From an uncultured Trichococcus sp. (GTDB taxonomy: Bacteria > Bacillota > Bacilli > Lactobacillales > Aerococcaceae), in assembly GCF_963667775.1 (NCBI RefSeq), contig NZ_OY764015.1, positions 1,629,168-1,693,167 of the forward strand: a stretch of 64,000 nucleotides of DNA, in the 5' to 3' direction. Under the pieces are notes generated by a model, which saw nothing but the letters and a program-made list of their open reading frames with translations, had not been told where the DNA came from and made no database searches. How positions within the stretch are numbered: the stretch's first letter is position 1; every line of letters starts with the position of its first letter. Both the position numbers and the translations under genes were made by a program. This document shows, piece by piece, positions 1 through 8,138 of this stretch.

Positions 1-318
1 GGCCGCTTCCCACTCCTTTGTGTTCGAGAAGATCGGCTTTTCGACGATGAGATGCTTGCCGTTTGCGATGGCCGACATGGCTTGTTTGAAATGGAGGCTG
101 TTCGGCGATGCGATATAGACGGCGTCGACTTCCTCCAGGGCTGTGAATTTTTCCAAGTCCGTGACGAAAATATCCGCGCCGTAGCCTTCTCCGAAGCTTT
201 GGGCGGTAAATTGGTTGCGGCTGTAGATCGCCTTTATTTCGAATTGTCCGGATGCTTTGGCCGCTGTGGCGAATGCATGCGCGATGCTGCTCGTTCCGAT
301 GATACCTAATCTGATCAT
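1..318 (-). CDS. Gfo/Idh/MocA family oxidoreductase, N-terminal part
   Basis: This is the first 106 codons of a gene that runs off the left edge. The start ATG is at 316-318. The product begins MIRLGIIGTSSIAHAF, a Rossmann dinucleotide-binding turn of the GxxGxxxxA type, and contains EKP (in LIVEKPIFS), the hallmark of Gfo/Idh/MocA NAD(P)-dependent sugar or polyol dehydrogenases. Substrate cannot be predicted because the C-terminal domain is outside the window. It is transcribed leftward; the aldo/keto reductase gene to the right has the same direction but a terminator lies between, so they are probably separate units. Family call is secure, specific function unknown. Confidence 0.88.
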   Translation of the reverse strand, partial: MIRLGIIGTSSIAHAFATAAKASGQFEIKAIYSRNQFTAQSFGEGYGADIFVTDLEKFTALEEVDAVYIASPNSLHFKQAMSAIANGKHLIVEKPIFSNTKEWEAA

Positions 319-416
319 GGTTTTATCCCCTCACTCATTGTTTTTTTTGTAACATTCTATCCCCATTCTACACTAATCGAAGGCAGATTGCTTATCGATA
401 GCCATTTTTTTGGGCG

Positions 417-460
417 CAAAAAAAACAAGAAAAGGGCCCGCCACTATTTGGGCCAGCCCC
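417..460 (-). terminator. Rho-independent terminator of the aldo/keto reductase gene
   Basis: Read on the minus strand, a GC-rich 9-bp stem with one mismatch (GGGCTGGCC against GGCGGGCCC) is followed by a T-rich tail (TTTTCTTGTTTTTTTT). It lies just beyond the stop codon at 475. Confidence 0.7.
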
Positions 461-474
461 TCCTTGTTCATCCG

Positions 475-1353
475 TTAAATTGAGTTGTGTGTATCAAAAC
501 CGATGCGTTTGCCCATATTGTGCACTTGGTGGCCTTTTTCGAAGTTGGAGTTCTTTTGGATGCGTGTGATCATTTCCAATTCCTGATCGGTCAGGTTGAA
601 GTCGAAGATGTCGATATTCTCTTTCATGCGGTCGGCATCCTTCGTTTTCGGTATCGGAATGATATCGCGCTGCACACACCATTTCAACGCGATCTGCACC
701 GGTGATTTGCCGTATTTTTCGCCGATCTTGATGACTCTGCCTTCGGTGTTGATCCGGCCTTTCGCCAATGGGCTGGAAGCCATCATCAAGATATTGTTGT
801 CGTAACAGAAGTCATCGACGACTTCCATACTGTTGTAAGGGTTGATCTCGATTTGGTTGACGGCTGGTTTGATCCGGCAAGTATCCATTAATTGCGTCAG
901 ATCGCCGCGCATGAAGTTGGAAACACCGATACTGCGGACGATGCCGGAGTCCTTGGCGTCTTCTAAAGCTTTCCACGTTTCCGCATTGACACTGTCACTG
1001 CTGCTAGGCGAATGGATCAGGAACAAGTCGATGTATTTCAGTCCGAGACGGTCATAACTGGCTCGAATCGCGTCTGTTGCTTTCTCAAAGCCCATGTCGT
1101 CTTTCCAGATTTTGGTGACGACAAAAATGTCATCTCTGGAAATGCCGGCATTGATCGCTTTTTGGATACCGCGGCCTACTCCGACTTCATTATCGTACAT
1201 GCTGGCTGTGTCGATCAGGCGGTACCCACGCATGATGGCCATGAAGACCATTTCTTCGGCTTCACCATCGCTCACATTCCAAGTGCCGTATCCGATTCCG
1301 GGGATTGTAAAACCATCATTCAAAGGCATTCTGTCCATTAAGCTCTTCACCAT
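475..1353 (-). CDS. aldo/keto reductase
   Basis: Encodes an NADPH-dependent (alpha/beta)8-barrel oxidoreductase of about 292 residues. Visible family motifs are DTASMYDNE near the N-terminus (catalytic Asp and Tyr), VVTKIW (catalytic Lys), LFLIHSP (catalytic His), GVSNF, and a C-terminal IPKTKDADRMKEN cofactor-binding segment. It most resembles the 2,5-diketo-D-gluconate reductase or glyoxal reductase type (YvgN-like), acting on aldehydes or ketones in the cytosol. The ATG at 1351-1353 is preferred over an upstream in-frame GTG because AAGGAG lies directly against that GTG. The natural substrate is not predictable. Confidence 0.93.
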   Translation of the reverse strand: MVKSLMDRMPLNDGFTIPGIGYGTWNVSDGEAEEMVFMAIMRGYRLIDTASMYDNEVGVGRGIQKAINAGISRDDIFVVTKIWKDDMGFEKATDAIRASYDRLGLKYIDLFLIHSPSSSDSVNAETWKALEDAKDSGIVRSIGVSNFMRGDLTQLMDTCRIKPAVNQIEINPYNSMEVVDDFCYDNNILMMASSPLAKGRINTEGRVIKIGEKYGKSPVQIALKWCVQRDIIPIPKTKDADRMKENIDIFDFNLTDQELEMITRIQKNSNFEKGHQVHNMGKRIGFDTHNSI

Positions 1354-1490
1354 GATAACCCACACTCCTTCTACTTATTACCTTAAGTGTAACGCAATTC
1401 CGCCAGAAACACAAAAATTATTGATGCGCTTACATAACAAACCGGAGGGAAAGTTATTCCCCTTAGTCTCAGCATAATCGGAGCACACAC

Positions 1491-2366
1491 CTACAGTGCT
1501 TCGGAGACCGATCCGTTCGTCAATGTCACTACAACCATTTCCGGACGGTTATTGATGCGGAACGGGAAGGATGACCCGCCGATGCCCCGGCTGACGATCA
1601 GTTTCTTTTCCGGATCCGCGGGCAACAGATAGACCCCTTCGGTATGCTTCGGCATCCGGCCTTGGCCCGGCGCATAGAGTCCGCCCAGTCGAGGGATGCG
1701 GATCTGGCCGCCGTGCGCATGCCCGGCGAATGTGAGGTCAGCAGATTTCTCCGGATCGGCATGGTACTTCAGGAAATGTTCGGGGCGATGAGCCAGCAAG
1801 AGGCAGGTCTGGCCTTGCCAATCTTTGCGGAGCCGGATCTTTTTCAGGAAGTCCTTCGTGACCCTTTGCATGGCCGAGCTTTTATCGCTCAAACCCATGA
1901 TGACGACAGGCTTGCGTCCTTGCGCCAGGACACTGATCGCTTCATCATCCAGAAAGCGGATACCGGTTTTCTTGTACAGACCGACCGCTATATCGAACAT
2001 CGGCGAATGGCGGTCATGGTTCCCTGTGATGGCATAGGTCGGCGCGATCGCAGCCAAATTCCGGAACAGCTTTTCCGCCAACGATGGATCAAAAAGATCA
2101 TCTCCCTGAATCTGGTCGCCGGTCAAAAAGATGAAGTCCGGTTCAGCTTCCTTGGCCATGTCGATCAGCTTGTTCAGATCGATTTTTTCTTTCGGCAGAT
2201 GGAGATCGGAAAGCTGGACAATCTTCAGCCCTTCGTTTTCCGGCGCGAGGTCCTTGACCGGAATCGTGTACTCGGTCTTTTGGATCCAAGTGTTTTGGAG
2301 ATGCAGATAGGCCACCGCGCCCGCCAAACCCGCAACCTTCAGCAAGCTTTTGTTTTTTATGTTCAT
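1491..2366 (-). CDS. metallophosphoesterase, YkuE-like
   Basis: A 291-residue calcineurin-like metallophosphoesterase anchored by one N-terminal hydrophobic segment (about residues 7-24). Metal-binding motifs are in the expected order: LSDLHL, FLTGDQI, ITGNHD, LLAHRPE and FAGHAHGGQ. The membrane-tethered form with GHAHGGQ is typical of the YkuE/YaeI group, which hydrolyses phosphodiester or pyrophosphate bonds of lipid or nucleotide substrates; the physiological substrate here is unknown. The start is the ATG at 2364-2366, eight bases after AAAGGA; an upstream in-frame ATG overlaps that ribosome site. It is monocistronic and divergent from the DUF1538 gene. Confidence 0.9.
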   Translation of the reverse strand: MNIKNKSLLKVAGLAGAVAYLHLQNTWIQKTEYTIPVKDLAPENEGLKIVQLSDLHLPKEKIDLNKLIDMAKEAEPDFIFLTGDQIQGDDLFDPSLAEKLFRNLAAIAPTYAITGNHDRHSPMFDIAVGLYKKTGIRFLDDEAISVLAQGRKPVVIMGLSDKSSAMQRVTKDFLKKIRLRKDWQGQTCLLLAHRPEHFLKYHADPEKSADLTFAGHAHGGQIRIPRLGGLYAPGQGRMPKHTEGVYLLPADPEKKLIVSRGIGGSSFPFRINNRPEMVVVTLTNGSVSEAL

Positions 2367-2438
2367 ATTGATCATCCTTTATGGAACCCTATTGTTTCCT
2401 TTATTCTAATGCTTTGGAACGCTTCCGTCAAAGCAAAA

Positions 2439-2472
2439 CGGTTGGCTCTTGTGGTCGATGGAGCCAACCGAA
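2439..2472. other. hairpin in the ykuE/DUF1538 intergenic region
   Basis: A perfect 10-bp inverted repeat (CGGTTGGCTC with GAGCCAACCG) with a 12-nt loop lies between two divergent genes. On the minus strand it is followed by TTTTG, but no minus-strand gene lies upstream for it to terminate, so it may be a leader structure or an operator. Role not assigned. Confidence 0.5.
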
Positions 2473-2611
2473 TTTCCTGAAAACATCGGAATATTGTTCA
2501 ATGCGGGCTAAAATATTTTGTTTTGCTTCCTATTTAATAGTTTACATGTTATGTTTAGTATATGAATATTACTCTTCAACATTATAACATCAAAGTGAAA
2601 GGACTGAATTT

Positions 2612-4099
2612 ATGGGTATATTTACTGAAAAATTAAGGGAAGTCATGCAGTCTGTGATGCCGATCACGCTGCTGGTCGTCCTGCTCCACTTTACCTTGAC
2701 GCCGCTCGAAACGATCGACCTGCAGCGATTCCTGTTCGGGGCGCTTCTGATCATCATCGGCCTGTCCATCTTTCTGTTCGGCGTGGACATCGGCATTACG
2801 CCGATCGGGAAATTCCTCGGGAAAGGCTTGGCCCGCAGCGGCAGCCTGAAATACGTGTTGGGAATGGGGCTTGTGCTTGGCTTCTTCATCTCGATCGCGG
2901 AACCGGATCTGCATATTCTGGCGACGCAGGTTTCCGAGGTCACCAACGGCATGTACCCGAAAAACCTGCTCTTGATCGTCGTTTCCGTCGGCATCGCCGT
3001 GCTGCTGACGCTCGGCCTGTTCCGGATCGTTTATCGTTATCCGCTGAACAAGACGTTCACTTTCCTCTACCTCGCCATCTTCGGCTTGGCTTACTTCAGC
3101 ACCAACGACCTGTTTGCCATCGCTTTTGATGCCTCGGGTTCGACGACTGGCGCTTTGACCGTGCCCTTCATGTTGGCACTGGCGGCCGGGGTCGCATCCT
3201 TGAACCGCCAAACGCAATCAGCGGAGGAAGACAGCTTCGGGCTGGTCGGGATCGCCTCGGCCGGCGCCATCCTGGCCGTATTGATCCTGGGCCTTTTCGT
3301 CCATTCCGATGAACCGCTCTCGGGCTCGATTCCCGGCCATGACGCTGTCGCTGCGAATTGGCTTGCGCCATTCCTGCACGAGTTGCCGAAGATCACAGGA
3401 GAAATCCTGTTGGCCGTTTCGCCGATAGTGATCATTTTCGTACTCAACCACACCTTCTTTGCTGGCGAGAAACTTTCGAAACGCGCTTTCCGGCGCATTT
3501 TCTTGGGGATGGCCTATCTCTTTGTCGGATTGGTGCTTTTCCTGACCGGCGTGAATGCCGGTTTTATGGAAGTCGGACGTAAGCTCGGCATGCTGATCGC
3601 CGGGATGGACAGCTCCATTCCGGTCCTGATCGTCGGTTTTGTGCTCGGGGTATTGGTCATTTTGGCGGAACCTGCGGTATATGTATTGACGCATCAAATA
3701 GAAGATGTTACAACAGGGTATGTAAAGCGCGGTATCGTACTGGGTTTCCTGTCGATCGGAGTCGGGCTCGCCGTACTGTTGTCGGTCGTGCGTGTGCTTG
3801 TCCCTTGGCTGCAGCTGTGGCACTATCTCGTTCCTGGCTATCTGATCATCCTCGCTCTCTCCTACAGAGTGCCGAAGCTGTTCGTCGGGATCGCTTTTGA
3901 TGCGGGCGGCGTGGCTTCCGGTCCGATGACGGCCACTTTCATCCTGGCGTTCATCCAGGGGGTTGCGGAAATAACGCCGGATGCCAACGTGCTCTTGGAA
4001 GGCTTCGGGATGATCGCGATGGTGGCGATGATGCCGATCATTTCGCTGCAATTGTTGGGCGCCATCTACCAGCGCAACAGTATAAAGGAGGGTCTCTGA
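2612..4099 (+). CDS. DUF1538 family integral membrane protein
   Basis: Encodes a 495-residue, highly hydrophobic protein with an internal duplication. Each half carries the same signature: an acidic AEPDLHILATQV or AEPAVYVLTHQI segment, and later a FDASGSTTGALTVPF or FDAGGVASGPMTATF segment. That is the pattern of DUF1538 membrane proteins, which are thought to be transporters; the substrate is not established. About 12-14 transmembrane segments are apparent. The ribosome site is AAAGGA ahead of the ATG. The stop codon TGA abuts the start of the PII-like gene directly downstream, so the two are translationally coupled and almost certainly work together. Confidence 0.88.
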   Translation: MGIFTEKLREVMQSVMPITLLVVLLHFTLTPLETIDLQRFLFGALLIIIGLSIFLFGVDIGITPIGKFLGKGLARSGSLKYVLGMGLVLGFFISIAEPDLHILATQVSEVTNGMYPKNLLLIVVSVGIAVLLTLGLFRIVYRYPLNKTFTFLYLAIFGLAYFSTNDLFAIAFDASGSTTGALTVPFMLALAAGVASLNRQTQSAEEDSFGLVGIASAGAILAVLILGLFVHSDEPLSGSIPGHDAVAANWLAPFLHELPKITGEILLAVSPIVIIFVLNHTFFAGEKLSKRAFRRIFLGMAYLFVGLVLFLTGVNAGFMEVGRKLGMLIAGMDSSIPVLIVGFVLGVLVILAEPAVYVLTHQIEDVTTGYVKRGIVLGFLSIGVGLAVLLSVVRVLVPWLQLWHYLVPGYLIILALSYRVPKLFVGIAFDAGGVASGPMTATFILAFIQGVAEITPDANVLLEGFGMIAMVAMMPIISLQLLGAIYQRNSIKEGL

Positions 4100-4765
4100 T
4101 TGACCAAACAAGTTGAGAACACAAGATTCTACGACGTCATTTTTGTCGTCGTAAACATCGGCAAAGCCAGCCGGGTGCTCGAAGAAGCGAAGAAGTGCGG
4201 CATCACCGGGGGGACCATCCTGCATGGTTCCGGAACGGTTTCCAGTACTTTATTGCGCACGATCGGTTTTTATGAAGTAAAAAAAGAAATCCTCTTCATG
4301 GTCTGCGCGTGCGATAAGACACAATCCGCCGTGGAACACATCAGCTCGCTCTTCCGTTTCGAGCTGCCGAACCGCGGCATCCTGTTCACGAGTCCGGTTT
4401 CGCACCTGTTGGGTACGCACGGTGAACGCCTGCATCTCAATGAAAAGGATGCCCATCCGGACTCCGGTCACGAAGTCTTCTTCACGCTTGTCGCATCCGG
4501 TTTGGGAGACGAAGTCGTCGAAGCGGCGGCAGCGGCTGGTGCGCGCGGCGGCACCCTCTTTCACGGGACCGGTGCTTTCGCGGACAAATGCCGGAAAGTT
4601 TTCGGGATCGAACTCGACAACGGCAAGGACATCATCATGAACCTGGTCACCTCCGATGTCGCTCCTGCGGTGGAAACCGCCATCGTCGAGCAAATGCAAC
4701 TGGATCTGCCGGGTAACGGCTTCCTGTTCAGCTTCGATGCCGAGAATGTGCGCGGGGTGCGTTAA
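4100..4765 (+). CDS. duplicated PII-like regulatory protein, partner of DUF1538 protein
   Basis: A 221-residue soluble protein made of two tandem PII-like (ferredoxin-fold) modules, roughly residues 8-100 and 120-215. Each half has the same pattern: VVVNIGKASRVLEEAKKCGITGGTILHG and a matching VASGLGDEVVEAAAAAGARGGTLFHG, resembling the nucleotide-binding T-loop end of PII proteins. Start is TTG at 4100-4102, immediately after the TGA of the upstream gene and eight bases after AAGGAGG. PII proteins gate transporters, so this one probably senses a nucleotide and regulates the DUF1538 carrier; that role is inference from family and linkage. Confidence 0.85.
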   Translation: MTKQVENTRFYDVIFVVVNIGKASRVLEEAKKCGITGGTILHGSGTVSSTLLRTIGFYEVKKEILFMVCACDKTQSAVEHISSLFRFELPNRGILFTSPVSHLLGTHGERLHLNEKDAHPDSGHEVFFTLVASGLGDEVVEAAAAAGARGGTLFHGTGAFADKCRKVFGIELDNGKDIIMNLVTSDVAPAVETAIVEQMQLDLPGNGFLFSFDAENVRGVR

Positions 4766-4792
4766 AGAACATACGATTGATGATCAGATTCA

Positions 4793-4832
4793 AAAGACCC
4801 GGATCGGCGTGTGATGCCGATCCGGGTCTTTT
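4793..4832 (+). terminator. strong intrinsic terminator after the DUF1538 operon
   Basis: A perfect stem of about 16 bp (AAGACCCGGATCGGC and its complement) with a short loop ends in TTTT shortly after the stop of the PII-like gene. Confidence 0.9.
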
Positions 4833-4848
4833 GACATATAGGAATTTA

Positions 4849-5050
4849 TAAAATTTTCTAGAGTGAAAAGTGCATCACCGTAGGTGTTTCACAAGTTTGC
4901 AAAATGTTTCATGCATCTAACATGATGTCCAGCTTCACGGGTTAGCCCTTCGGAAATTAGATAAATCTGTCCTATTGCGCTCTTCGATGCTCAGTCGGAC
5001 AGATTTCCTAAATTTCTTTCAGGGCTGAACGAACCCGTTCAGCTTTTCTT
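4849..5050. repeat. dispersed structured repeat, copy 1 (~200 nt)
   Basis: Nearly identical to 51178-51382. The core can fold into three stacked helices: an outer stem CGGGTT-AGCCCT pairing with AGGGCT and, beyond a 5-nt bulge, AACCCG; a middle stem GAAATT-AG with CTAAATTTC; and an inner perfect 10-bp stem AAATCTGTCC with GGACAGATTT. A less conserved 5' part of about 80 nt carries the shared TCACCG-AGGTGTTTCAC. No convincing ORF lies inside. It could be a non-autonomous mobile element or a structured RNA; strand is not determined. Confidence 0.8.
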
Positions 5051-5319
5051 GCATACTTGAGGAGCAAAATTGTCGAATATTCCTCGAGTATTCGACTATT
5101 CTGCCCCGCTCCGGATCTCGCCCTGATCGGAGTTTAAGCTTTCCGTAAGATTCCCACTCATTTTTTATTTTCAGTAACTTTCGTTGCATATTGCGCGAGC
5201 TGTTCCCCACTTCACAATCTGTTTTACGAACTGTATCAACATCCTTAGCAATCTAAGCGACTTTTATGAGAAAATATGCTAATTATGTTCAATCTTTTTA
5301 ATGAAACTTGTTTATAACA
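5051..5319. other. intergenic region, no gene recognised
   Basis: AT-rich stretch between the structured repeat and the upstream region of the ABC binding-protein gene. It contains one short dyad (GTCGAATA with TATTCGAC, about 5067-5091). A 63-codon minus-strand ORF crosses it and the repeat, but it has no ribosome site and no recognisable family. Confidence 0.5.
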
Positions 5320-5384
5320 GCATATAAAACTGTATTATTTACGCATATAAAACGGTTGCTTTCAGCCCGGATACATGCTATCTT
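5320..5384 (+). promoter_or_regulatory. promoter with 23-bp-spaced direct repeats
   Basis: TTGCTT (5356-5361) and TATCTT (5379-5384), 17 bp apart, form a plausible sigma-A promoter for the binding-protein gene. Just upstream, GCATATAAAAC occurs twice (5320-5330 and 5343-5353) at a 23-bp spacing, about two helical turns, which suggests a regulator-binding site. Confidence 0.55.
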
Positions 5385-5425
5385 ATGTCTAGTTCTTATT
5401 CGAGGAAAAAGGAGAGGTTTCACGG

Positions 5426-6316
5426 ATGGTTAAGAAAAAGAGAGTTTTATTTGGCGGTTTGACAGCATTACTGGGTTTGACTTTGGCGGCTTGCGGAAGC
5501 GGCGAAACAGCCGACAGCAGCGCGATTGATACAGCGGTGTTAACTGATTCAGAAACAGCATGGGACAAGATTGAGGAAGCCGGCGTTTTGAAGGCAGCCA
5601 CTTCCGGAACGCTTTACCCTAATTCTTATCACGACAAAGAAACCGACGAATTGACCGGTTACGAGGTGGAAATCCTCCGTGAAATCGCGGAACGCATCGG
5701 CGTTGAAGTGGCATTCACGGAAATGGGCGTGGACGGCATGCTGACTTCCGTCAACAGCGGCGCAGTGGATGTTGCAGCATTCGGGATCGACCGCAATGGC
5801 GAAAATGCCGACAAATATAACTACACAACTCCTTACAAATATTCATTCGGAGCCATGGTTGTCCGTGAATCCGATAATTCCGGCATCGAAACGCTGGAAG
5901 ATTTGGAAGGCAAAATCGCTGCCGGTGCGGCAACGACAACTTATATGAAAGTCGCCCGTTATTTCGGCGCAGAAGAAAAGATCTACGACAACGCGACAAA
6001 CGACATGTACCTTTCGGACGTAGCGAACGGACGGACCGACGTTATCCTGAACGATTACTACGCACAAAAATTGGCGACTGCCGCTTTGCCGGATATCCCT
6101 GTAAAAGTGCATGACATTTTCTACAACCCATCCGAAACCAATTTTTCCATCAAAAAAGGCAACGATGAATTGACCGACAAGTTCAACGAAGCTTTGGAAG
6201 AAATGCGTGCTGACGGCACTTTGGCGGAATTGTCGAAACAATTCTACGATGGCGCGGATGTGACTGTGCAGATCGAATATGATTTCCCTGTGATCGACGT
6301 AAGCGACGTAGACTAG
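5426..6316 (+). CDS. ABC transporter substrate-binding lipoprotein, amino-acid type
   Basis: A 296-residue family-3 solute-binding protein (PBPb fold). It has a lipoprotein signal: basic MVKKKR, a hydrophobic stretch and the lipobox LAAC with the lipidated cysteine at residue 23. The mature part contains VLKAATSGTLYPNSYHD, a GYEVEILREIAERIG segment and ...DKYNYTTPY, typical of polar amino-acid or cystine binders. It is anchored outside the membrane and delivers ligand to the permease encoded 41 bp downstream. No ATPase gene is present in this operon, so an ATPase must be borrowed from elsewhere. Ligand identity is not determined. Confidence 0.92.
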   Translation: MVKKKRVLFGGLTALLGLTLAACGSGETADSSAIDTAVLTDSETAWDKIEEAGVLKAATSGTLYPNSYHDKETDELTGYEVEILREIAERIGVEVAFTEMGVDGMLTSVNSGAVDVAAFGIDRNGENADKYNYTTPYKYSFGAMVVRESDNSGIETLEDLEGKIAAGAATTTYMKVARYFGAEEKIYDNATNDMYLSDVANGRTDVILNDYYAQKLATAALPDIPVKVHDIFYNPSETNFSIKKGNDELTDKFNEALEEMRADGTLAELSKQFYDGADVTVQIEYDFPVIDVSDVD

Positions 6317-6357
6317 ACACATAGAATAAGTTCTCAGAACAGGAAGGTGGGCAAGAC

Positions 6358-7035
6358 ATGTCAGGCATCCAATGGCAGTATATCTTCAATCCGGAGTTGG
6401 CTCTCGACAGCCTCCCGTACGTCCTCAAAGGGATGGGCTATACTCTTGGAATCGCGTTGACCAGCATGCTGAATGGCACGCTGCTTGGCTTTGTGCTTGC
6501 GATGCTGCAGCTGGCCAAGTTGAAACCACTGCGTTGGCTGGCGCGGCTCTACATCTCCTTTATGAGGGGAACCCCTACGTTGGTCATTTTGTTCCTGCTC
6601 TACTTCGGCTTTCCGTTCATCGGCATCCAATTCACTGCCGTCACGGCGGCCATCATCGGCTTCAGCTTGAGTTCGGCCGCCTACAGTGCGGAAATCATCC
6701 GCTCGTCGCTGAATTCCGTCAATCACGGACAGTGGGAAGCGGCCTATGCGCTGGGACTGAAATGGTCCTTCATCATGCGCAAAGTGATTGTGCCGCAAGC
6801 AATGCGGATCGCCATTCCGCCGATGAGCAACGTGCTTTTGGACCTGATCAAAGGCTCTTCCTTGGCGGCGATGATCACCGTTCCGGAAATGTTCCAGAAC
6901 GCCAAGATCGTCGGCGGCCGCGAGTTCGACTACATGACCATGTACATCCTGGTCGCGCTCATCTACTGGGCAATCTGCAGCGTCTTCGCTGCCTTCCAGA
7001 CACGCATCGAAAAGAAATTATCAATGTATGTATAA
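6358..7035 (+). CDS. amino-acid ABC transporter permease, HisM/GlnP type
   Basis: A 225-residue membrane protein with about five transmembrane segments and the HEQ-type N-terminus of polar amino-acid permeases (family TIGR01726). The cytoplasmic coupling loop EAAYALGLKWSFIMRKVIVPQAMRIAIPP matches the EAA motif that docks on the ATPase. It follows the binding-protein gene in one operon with ribosome site GGAAGG. The expected third gene, the ATPase, is absent; the operon ends in a strong terminator six bases on. Confidence 0.93.
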   Translation: MSGIQWQYIFNPELALDSLPYVLKGMGYTLGIALTSMLNGTLLGFVLAMLQLAKLKPLRWLARLYISFMRGTPTLVILFLLYFGFPFIGIQFTAVTAAIIGFSLSSAAYSAEIIRSSLNSVNHGQWEAAYALGLKWSFIMRKVIVPQAMRIAIPPMSNVLLDLIKGSSLAAMITVPEMFQNAKIVGGREFDYMTMYILVALIYWAICSVFAAFQTRIEKKLSMYV

Positions 7036-7040
7036 TGACA

Positions 7041-7082
7041 AAAGAGGCAACCTCACATTTTTGAGTGAGGTTGCCTCTTTTT
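7041..7082. terminator. bidirectional terminator
   Basis: A perfect 16-bp stem (AAAGAGGCAACCTCAC and complement) with an 8-nt loop, flanked by A and T runs on both sides. It serves the ABC permease gene on the plus strand and the HTH gene on the minus strand. Confidence 0.9.
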
Positions 7083-7789
7083 CAGTTTAATTCCTTGACT
7101 ATTTCAGATACTTTTTCCAAACGCTCTATCGTATTGGATCTTGAGCGGCTTACTTTTCTCGGTCCGTTTTTTCCACCTTTGATGCTGACTATAGTTTTCC
7201 CTCCAGGACTTCGAATGGTCCCCTCAAATACTCTTACTTCAGCAGAAGGCCTACTGTTTTTTGCTTTCTTGTTGACTTCCAACTCTTTTTTGATCTCATC
7301 AGGCAACGCCATATAGATCAGCATCTGCGAAGAACCCGAAGCAGTAGATTTTCCTTGTTCCCATGACCTAATTGTGGATATATTCATATTAACGATCTCC
7401 GAAAACTCTTTCTGTGTAATCCCTAATACGGTCCTGAATAATTTATAGAATATCTTTTTCTCAAAGGCTTTACCGGAATTCAACAATTTTATCAAGGCTT
7501 TCTTGTTGCTGTCTTCCTTCTGTTCATCTACTTTATTCTTTAAATCATAGTAGATGTAAAAAAATTTACCTTCAGCTGATTTTTCAGGTGTGCCAAAAAG
7601 AAATTCTTTTAATTGCAATTCGTCAATAGCGTAGTCTTTCATCAACGCTTCTCTGGAAACGTCCAAAGCCGCCATGAAATGTTGTATTTCCAAAGATTGT
7701 TTCCCAAAAGGAGCGTCATATCGGCTCTTTTCGTCTTTAAAAGGCTTCAACTCAGTATATTGCTCAGAAGTAAGATGTTCCTTACCCAT
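7082..7789 (-). CDS. HTH-domain regulator, possible antitoxin
   Basis: A 235-residue protein. Residues about 110-165 form an XRE/HigA-like helix-turn-helix (LGITQKEFSEIVNMNISTI then RSWEQGKSTASG, the variant with W-E-Q-G typical of MqsA/HigA-type antitoxin regulators). The N-terminal ~100 residues and the basic Gly/Ser/Lys-rich C-terminus match nothing I recognise. Start is taken at 7787-7789, because the upstream in-frame ATG overlaps the ribosome site GGAAAGG. It overlaps the end of the small gene upstream by a few bases, so they form one operon, probably autoregulated. A toxin-antitoxin role is inference. Confidence 0.72.
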   Translation of the reverse strand: MGKEHLTSEQYTELKPFKDEKSRYDAPFGKQSLEIQHFMAALDVSREALMKDYAIDELQLKEFLFGTPEKSAEGKFFYIYYDLKNKVDEQKEDSNKKALIKLLNSGKAFEKKIFYKLFRTVLGITQKEFSEIVNMNISTIRSWEQGKSTASGSSQMLIYMALPDEIKKELEVNKKAKNSRPSAEVRVFEGTIRSPGGKTIVSIKGGKNGPRKVSRSRSNTIERLEKVSEIVKELN

Positions 7790-7975
7790 CAGTATCATCC
7801 CTTTCCAATTGTTCGATCATATCTTGTATCTCCACGGAACCATCCAAAGCCAATGCCATTATATCCGTCTTATCAATATTTCTTGGTCCAGAGTAGCTCG
7901 ACGGTGTAAAGGAGGGGTTAGAATACGCCTTGTCAAATACGCCAACAACATATTTATCATTTTCCACCAGAAGAC
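7782..7975 (-). pseudogene. small operon gene cut at its start by a TnpB element
   Basis: About 62 codons remain: (LLV)ENDKYVVGVFDKAYSN to QDMIEQLERDDTDG. The family is not recognised. Reading further upstream enters the left-end hairpin of the IS200/IS605-type element, where only a TTG at 8007-8009 could start it. On the far side of the element (9380-9488) lie a consensus promoter, GAGGAG and ATG GTA AG, which joined to T CTT CTG GTG GAA restores an in-frame MVSLLVENDKY. I infer that the element inserted within the first codons of a gene of about 66 codons. The exact junction is uncertain by several bases. The product overlaps the downstream HTH gene. Confidence 0.72.
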
Positions 7976-8138
7976 TCCCACCTCTAGGAATGAAAAGTGC
8001 ACAGCCCAATGAGTAGGTGGGAGATGAATGGCGGTAGGCGTCAGCCTATTTTTTTCGAAAAATTCTTGCCATTAACGATGGATCTCCCATTCGACAAAGA
8101 ACGTACGTTCGCGTATAATATGTTGTATAAGGAGGCGA

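Noticed and set aside
5019..5210. 63-codon minus-strand ORF next to structured repeat copy 1
   Set aside because: Ends inside the repeat, has no ribosome site and no counterpart at copy 2.
7041..7082. Inverted repeat as a transposon end
   Set aside because: Position between two converging stop codons and flanking A/T runs fit a bidirectional terminator.
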